This document shows, piece by piece, positions 15,315 to 18,915 of a stretch of DNA of 18,915 nt. Made by a program: the position numbers and the translations under genes. Each line of letters starts with the position of its first letter. Positions within the stretch are counted from its first letter, which is position 1. The DNA is taken from positions 1 through 18,915 of the forward strand of contig DATLEF010000159.1 of assembly GCA_035525455.1 (NCBI GenBank). Direction: 5' to 3'. This stretch comes from JAQGMV01 sp035525455. GTDB lineage: Bacteria; Pseudomonadota; Gammaproteobacteria; Burkholderiales; SG8-41. Below the pieces are notes generated by a model, which did not search any database, was not told the origin of the DNA, and saw only the letters and a program-made list of their open reading frames with translations.

Positions 15315-16135
15315 GTCCGTGATCCTTTAGAGACTCTGGGTGTCTTTGCCGCCAGAATAAAGTCGGCGGCTTCGCGAAAACCTGCGCCGCAAGAGGCACG
15401 CGTCACATAGGCGGGTTCGTGTGTCAGACGCGACAGCGCATCGCGCACGTTGGCGACACCGATCGCGTACGGAAAAAAAGCGAACATGGGCGCATCGTTC
15501 GGAGAATCCCCGATGAAAATCGCGCGTTCACGCTCTTCAGCCAGCGCGAAATCGTGGCATTCGGCGAGTAACCGCCGGGTCATCGTGAGCTTGTCGTAGT
15601 TGCCGTACCACCCGTTCACGTGGATCGAGCTCACTTTTGCCGTCATCCCGTGTTCGCGCATGAGAGACGCGATCGTATCGATAGCATGCGCGGATAGAAG
15701 CGGAACATCCTCGCAGAAGTCTATCGCGAGATCGGTTTCCCTGTAATGCTGATCTGCAGCGATCGCGGCTCCCGGAACCGCTTCGAGGATGTGCCGCGCG
15801 ACGCCTTCGATGCGTTGCCGGTTGAGCGCCCGAGTCTCTTCATCGTGTGCGTATGCGCGCGTCATCCGCCGGCGGCTGCGATCGTATAGGAAATAAAACG
15901 CGCCGTTTTCGCCGACTACGCCGTCGACCGGCCACATGCGAGCGATATGGTCACACCATCCGGCGGGACGCCCGGTAATCGGTATGACGAGGAGACGCGC
16001 GTCCTGCAGCCTTTCGAGCGCCGAATACGCTTCGGCCGTCAGGCGTCCATCAGTGGTGAGCGTATCGTCGATGTCGAAGAGGACCGCCCGGGCACGGCTG
16101 CGCACATCGGGCGCGAGTTGAGCGAGCGGGCGCAC
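15311..16135 (-). CDS. HAD-IIB family hydrolase (sugar-phosphatase-like)
   Basis: This 274-residue cytoplasmic phosphatase has all four HAD motifs: the nucleophile and acid Asp21/Asp23 in LFDIDDTLTTDG, motif II PITGRPAGW (Thr54), Lys182 in NYDKLTM, and motif IV FIGDSPNDAPMF (Asp210, Asp214). The large cap between motifs II and III and the VVGENGAF motif place it with Cof, trehalose-6-phosphate and mannosylphosphoglycerate phosphatases (class IIB). The substrate is unknown. It begins at GTG 16135, directly after the TGA of the upstream gene, and ends inside ltaE, so the three genes form one unit. Confidence 0.85.
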   Translation of the reverse strand: MRPLAQLAPDVRSRARAVLFDIDDTLTTDGRLTAEAYSALERLQDARLLVIPITGRPAGWCDHIARMWPVDGVVGENGAFYFLYDRSRRRMTRAYAHDEETRALNRQRIEGVARHILEAVPGAAIAADQHYRETDLAIDFCEDVPLLSAHAIDTIASLMREHGMTAKVSSIHVNGWYGNYDKLTMTRRLLAECHDFALAEERERAIFIGDSPNDAPMFAFFPYAIGVANVRDALSRLTHEPAYVTRASCGAGFREAADFILAAKTPRVSKGSRT

Positions 16136-16744
16136 TCAGGCGCATTCTGGCGCGTCGTGCGGCGCAGTCGGAGAGGCGTCAAACCCGAATCGGCGTGGCA
16201 CCTGCGCCGAGTTCACCGCGTCGACGTGCACGTTCGACTCCCCGTACTGCAACCACAAGGGGGCGGTGCGCCCTTGCTGCACCACCTGCATACGCTCGTC
16301 GAGCGCGTCTTCCGGCAGCGGATTGCCGCGTTCGTCGATGAAGGCGGGCAGCACCTTATCGAGGTCATGATCGTGCACGAGGCCGATGCCGTGCTCGGTT
16401 TCGATCAGCAGCGCGCCGTTTTCGTCGATCCACACGCCTGATACGAGGGTGACTTCGGCGCCGATGTGCGATTGCAACGAGAGCGGTGCGTCATCGCCAT
16501 TGACGGCTCTATAGACGAGCGGCGTGTATTCGAAGCTCACGAACACACGCTGCGGGCCGTTCTGAAAAAACCAGCGTCCTCCGCTGTCGCGCTCGTAGTT
16601 CCGGCCAATGAACTCGCAGACCCCTGGATTGGAAATCGTTTCGCCTTTGATCAGCCAGTTTCCACGCCGATCGAGACTCAACCAGCCATATACGGCCGGA
16701 ACGTTGGGCCATTTGGCCATCCCGCGTAGCACCATTTCATCCAT
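16136..16744 (-). CDS. conserved proteobacterial protein of unknown function (MAKWPNVP family)
   Basis: This 202-residue protein has no signal peptide or membrane segment. Its N-terminus MAKWPNVPAVYGWLSLDRRG and the motif RWFFQNGPQRVFV are features I recall from a DUF of about 190 residues common in Burkholderiales; I cannot give the DUF number with confidence. The middle holds short beta-rich stretches (WIDENGALLIETEHGIGLVHDHD) suggesting a small all-beta fold. It directly abuts the HAD gene (TGA then GTG) and so is probably translated with it. No function is assigned. Confidence 0.72.
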   Translation of the reverse strand: MDEMVLRGMAKWPNVPAVYGWLSLDRRGNWLIKGETISNPGVCEFIGRNYERDSGGRWFFQNGPQRVFVSFEYTPLVYRAVNGDDAPLSLQSHIGAEVTLVSGVWIDENGALLIETEHGIGLVHDHDLDKVLPAFIDERGNPLPEDALDERMQVVQQGRTAPLWLQYGESNVHVDAVNSAQVPRRFGFDASPTAPHDAPECA

Positions 16745-16858
16745 ATCGGGTCCGTGAACGGTGAGCGCCTAAGCGCGCAGCAACTGACGCGTAGACGAGC
16801 AAGCGCCGCGCCATCCGTAGTCCTTTGTGGGGTGCGAACCTGACGCCGTTGCGAGGCG

Positions 16859-18910
16859 CTACTGTTCGTCCACTTGCGCAGTCTTGCTGTGCGAGGCTGC
16901 GAGGTCTTTTTGAACATTCGGCGGTACCGGCTCGTAGTGCGAGAGCTCTATGGAAAACGAGCCTTGCCCGGCCGTTACGGATTTCAATCGCGCCTGGTAA
17001 TTGTTGAGCTCGGAAAGCGGAACCTGGGCCTTGATTGCGACCGTGCCAGGCGCAGCTGCGTCTGTGCCGCTGATCTGGCCGCGCTTGGAGGAAATGTCGC
17101 CGGCGATGTCGCCCATCTTCGGCTCGGGCGCCGTGATCTCGAGCTTGACGATCGGCTCGAGTATGATCGGTCGCGCTTTTGCGATCGCGTCCATGAAGGC
17201 CCGCTTTCCGGCTGAAATGAATGCGACCTCCTTTGAATCGACGGGATGATGTTTACCGTCGTATACGATCACGCGCACGTCGTGCACGGGATACCCGGCG
17301 ACCGGTCCCGCATCGAGCACCTGCCGCACGCCTTTTTCGACAGCGGGAATGTACTGAGTCGGTATGACCCCGCCTTTGACGGCATCGACGAATTCGAAAC
17401 CGGTGCCGCGCTTCAAAGGCTCTACGCGCAGGTACACCTCGCCGAATTGGCCGGCGCCCCCGGTCTGTTTTTTGTGTCGATGGTGACCTTCGGCTTTCGC
17501 CGTGATCGTCTCGCGATAAGGTATGCGCGGCGGCTTGCTCGTGACTTCCACATGGTATTGCGACTGCAGGCGGTCGAGGATGTAGCGCATGTGCAGGTCG
17601 CCCAGACCACTCACGACGGTTTCGTTCGACGCAGCGGCGTGTGTCACCTTGAATGTGGGATCTTCGGCTGAAAGCTTGTGCAGCGCCTCCGAGATGCGCT
17701 GCTCGTCGCCGCGCCGTTTCGGCTCGATCGCAAGGCTGTGCATCGGCGTGGGAAACTCGAGCGGCGCGAGATGAATATGGTCTTCGTCGTGCGAATCGTG
17801 CAGCACTGCATCGAAATGTATCTCGTCTACCTTGGCGACCGCGCCGATATCGCCGGGCACCAGGGCGTCCGTTTCGACGAATTCCTTGCCCTGCAGCAGG
17901 TACGGGTGGCCTACTTTGAAGGGCTTGCGCCCGTCGCCGATGAAAAGCTGCGTGTCCCTGGTGATGCTTCCCTGATGTACGCGAAAAACCCCGACTTTGC
18001 CGACGAACGGATCGATCATCACTTTGAATACGTGTGCGAGCACATGCTTGCGTGGATCAGGTTGAGCCTGAATCGGTGTCGCCGCCGCGCCTTCTCCTTT
18101 CAAAAACTGCGGCGGATTGCCTTCGGTGGGGTTAGGCATCAACTTCACGAAAATGTCGAGCAGCTCGGCGATGCCGGCGCCGTTGCGCGCGGAAACGAAG
18201 CAGATCGGAATCAAGTGGCCTTCGCGCAGCGCCTGCTCGAATGGCGCATGGAGTTCCGCGGGACTCACTTCGCCCTGTTCCAGGTATTTCGCCATCAGGT
18301 TCTCGTCCACTTCGACGACCTGGTCTATGAGCGCCTGATGCGCTTCTGCCACGCTCGAGAAATCCGCATCACCCGCGGGATTGAAGAAACAATCCACCAC
18401 GCGCTTGCCGTTATCCGCCGGAAGATTGATCGGAAGACATTCCTTGCCGAACACGGACTGTATGCGCGTGACGAGATCGCTGAGATCCACGTTCTCCGCA
18501 TCGATCTTGTTGACGACGATCATGCGGCACAAATTGCGCTTCGCAGCCCAGCGCATCATGCGCTCGGTGATCATTTCGATGCCGTTCTGAGCGTTGATTA
18601 CAACGGCCGCCGTCTCCACCGCGGGCAGCGCACCGATGGCCCGCCCGACGAAATCCGGCAGGCCCGGCGTGTCGACGAGATGGATGCGCGTGTCACCCGA
18701 CTGCAAATGGACGACCGCAGCGTTGAGCGAATGCTGGTAGCTTTTTTCGAGCGGCTCGAAGTCGCAAACGGTCGAGCCTTTTTCCACGCTGCCGGCCGCG
18801 CCTATCGCGCCGGCGCGGTACAGCAGCATCTCGGTGAGGGTGGTCTTACCCGCCGCGCCGTGCCCCACGAGCGCGACGCTGCGAATCATTTCCGGAGAGA
18901 ACTTAGGCAT
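16859..18910 (-). CDS. elongation factor G-like translational GTPase (EF-G paralog)
   Basis: This 683-residue protein has the EF-G domain order. The G domain carries the P-loop GHGAAGKT at 16-23, DTPGLPD at 80-86, NKID at 134-137 and SARNG. Beta-barrel, domain III and domain IV/V regions follow (for example IPYRETITAKAEGHHRHKKQ and GGVIPTQYIPAVEKGVRQVL). Switch I lacks the RGIT motif of canonical EF-G; the matching stretch reads EKSYQHSL. This suggests the EF-G-like paralog group (fusA2-like) rather than the housekeeping translocase. ATG 18910 lies five bases from the window edge, directly after GAGGA; the usual family start agrees with it, but an upstream extension cannot be excluded. Confidence 0.85.
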   Translation of the reverse strand: MPKFSPEMIRSVALVGHGAAGKTTLTEMLLYRAGAIGAAGSVEKGSTVCDFEPLEKSYQHSLNAAVVHLQSGDTRIHLVDTPGLPDFVGRAIGALPAVETAAVVINAQNGIEMITERMMRWAAKRNLCRMIVVNKIDAENVDLSDLVTRIQSVFGKECLPINLPADNGKRVVDCFFNPAGDADFSSVAEAHQALIDQVVEVDENLMAKYLEQGEVSPAELHAPFEQALREGHLIPICFVSARNGAGIAELLDIFVKLMPNPTEGNPPQFLKGEGAAATPIQAQPDPRKHVLAHVFKVMIDPFVGKVGVFRVHQGSITRDTQLFIGDGRKPFKVGHPYLLQGKEFVETDALVPGDIGAVAKVDEIHFDAVLHDSHDEDHIHLAPLEFPTPMHSLAIEPKRRGDEQRISEALHKLSAEDPTFKVTHAAASNETVVSGLGDLHMRYILDRLQSQYHVEVTSKPPRIPYRETITAKAEGHHRHKKQTGGAGQFGEVYLRVEPLKRGTGFEFVDAVKGGVIPTQYIPAVEKGVRQVLDAGPVAGYPVHDVRVIVYDGKHHPVDSKEVAFISAGKRAFMDAIAKARPIILEPIVKLEITAPEPKMGDIAGDISSKRGQISGTDAAAPGTVAIKAQVPLSELNNYQARLKSVTAGQGSFSIELSHYEPVPPNVQKDLAASHSKTAQVDEQ

Positions 18911-18915
18911 TCCTC

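Overview
The window reads as chromosomal DNA of a GC-rich betaproteobacterium, with almost no mobile or phage content. Several things point there: rplU is divergent from the octaprenyl diphosphate synthase gene; the gene order is PP0621-type protein, pilS, pilR, ampD, nrdA, nrdB; NrdA carries two N-terminal ATP cones; and a lysine-rich histone H1-like protein ends in a WPFP-type tail. The genus cannot be named from the sequence alone.

Layout. Bases 1-43 are the first codons of rplU (minus strand), with a good promoter at 80-108. The isoprenoid quinone side-chain gene ispB (220-1188) starts at GTG behind a strong GC hairpin, and tRNA-Pro(CGG) follows (1241-1317). Next comes a plus-strand run: a small membrane-anchored zinc-ribbon protein, the PilS/PilR two-component system for type IV pilus transcription, and AmpD for muropeptide recycling. 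A regulated intergenic region with a tandem NrdR operator precedes the class Ia ribonucleotide reductase genes nrdA and nrdB, which are separated by a 139-base spacer carrying two perfect hairpins. A DUF2442 protein and the H1-like protein follow, and a 20-bp-stem intrinsic terminator at 10232-10280 closes the unit.

About 420 bases without a convincing gene (10281-10703) precede a phnD-phnC-phnE-phnE ABC importer operon of the phosphonate/phosphite family (10797-14216). It has a sigma70-like promoter with an inverted repeat filling its spacer. No C-P lyase, phosphonatase or phosphite dehydrogenase gene is in the window, so the transported compound is open.

The right end is on the minus strand, read from high to low coordinates: an EF-G-like translational GTPase (16859-18910), then a tightly packed unit of a conserved protein of unknown function, a HAD-IIB phosphatase and a threonine aldolase. 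The last three genes abut or overlap by a few bases. This unit converges on the phn operon at about 14217-14276.

Most genes are ordinary housekeeping. The parts worth a second look are regulatory and structural: the NrdR operator, the nrdA-nrdB spacer hairpins, a terminator-shaped element on the antisense strand inside the H1-like gene, the acidic cysteine-bounded N-terminal element in PhnD, and the altered switch I of the EF-G paralog. I did not find a clear novel defence, mobile or biosynthetic system.
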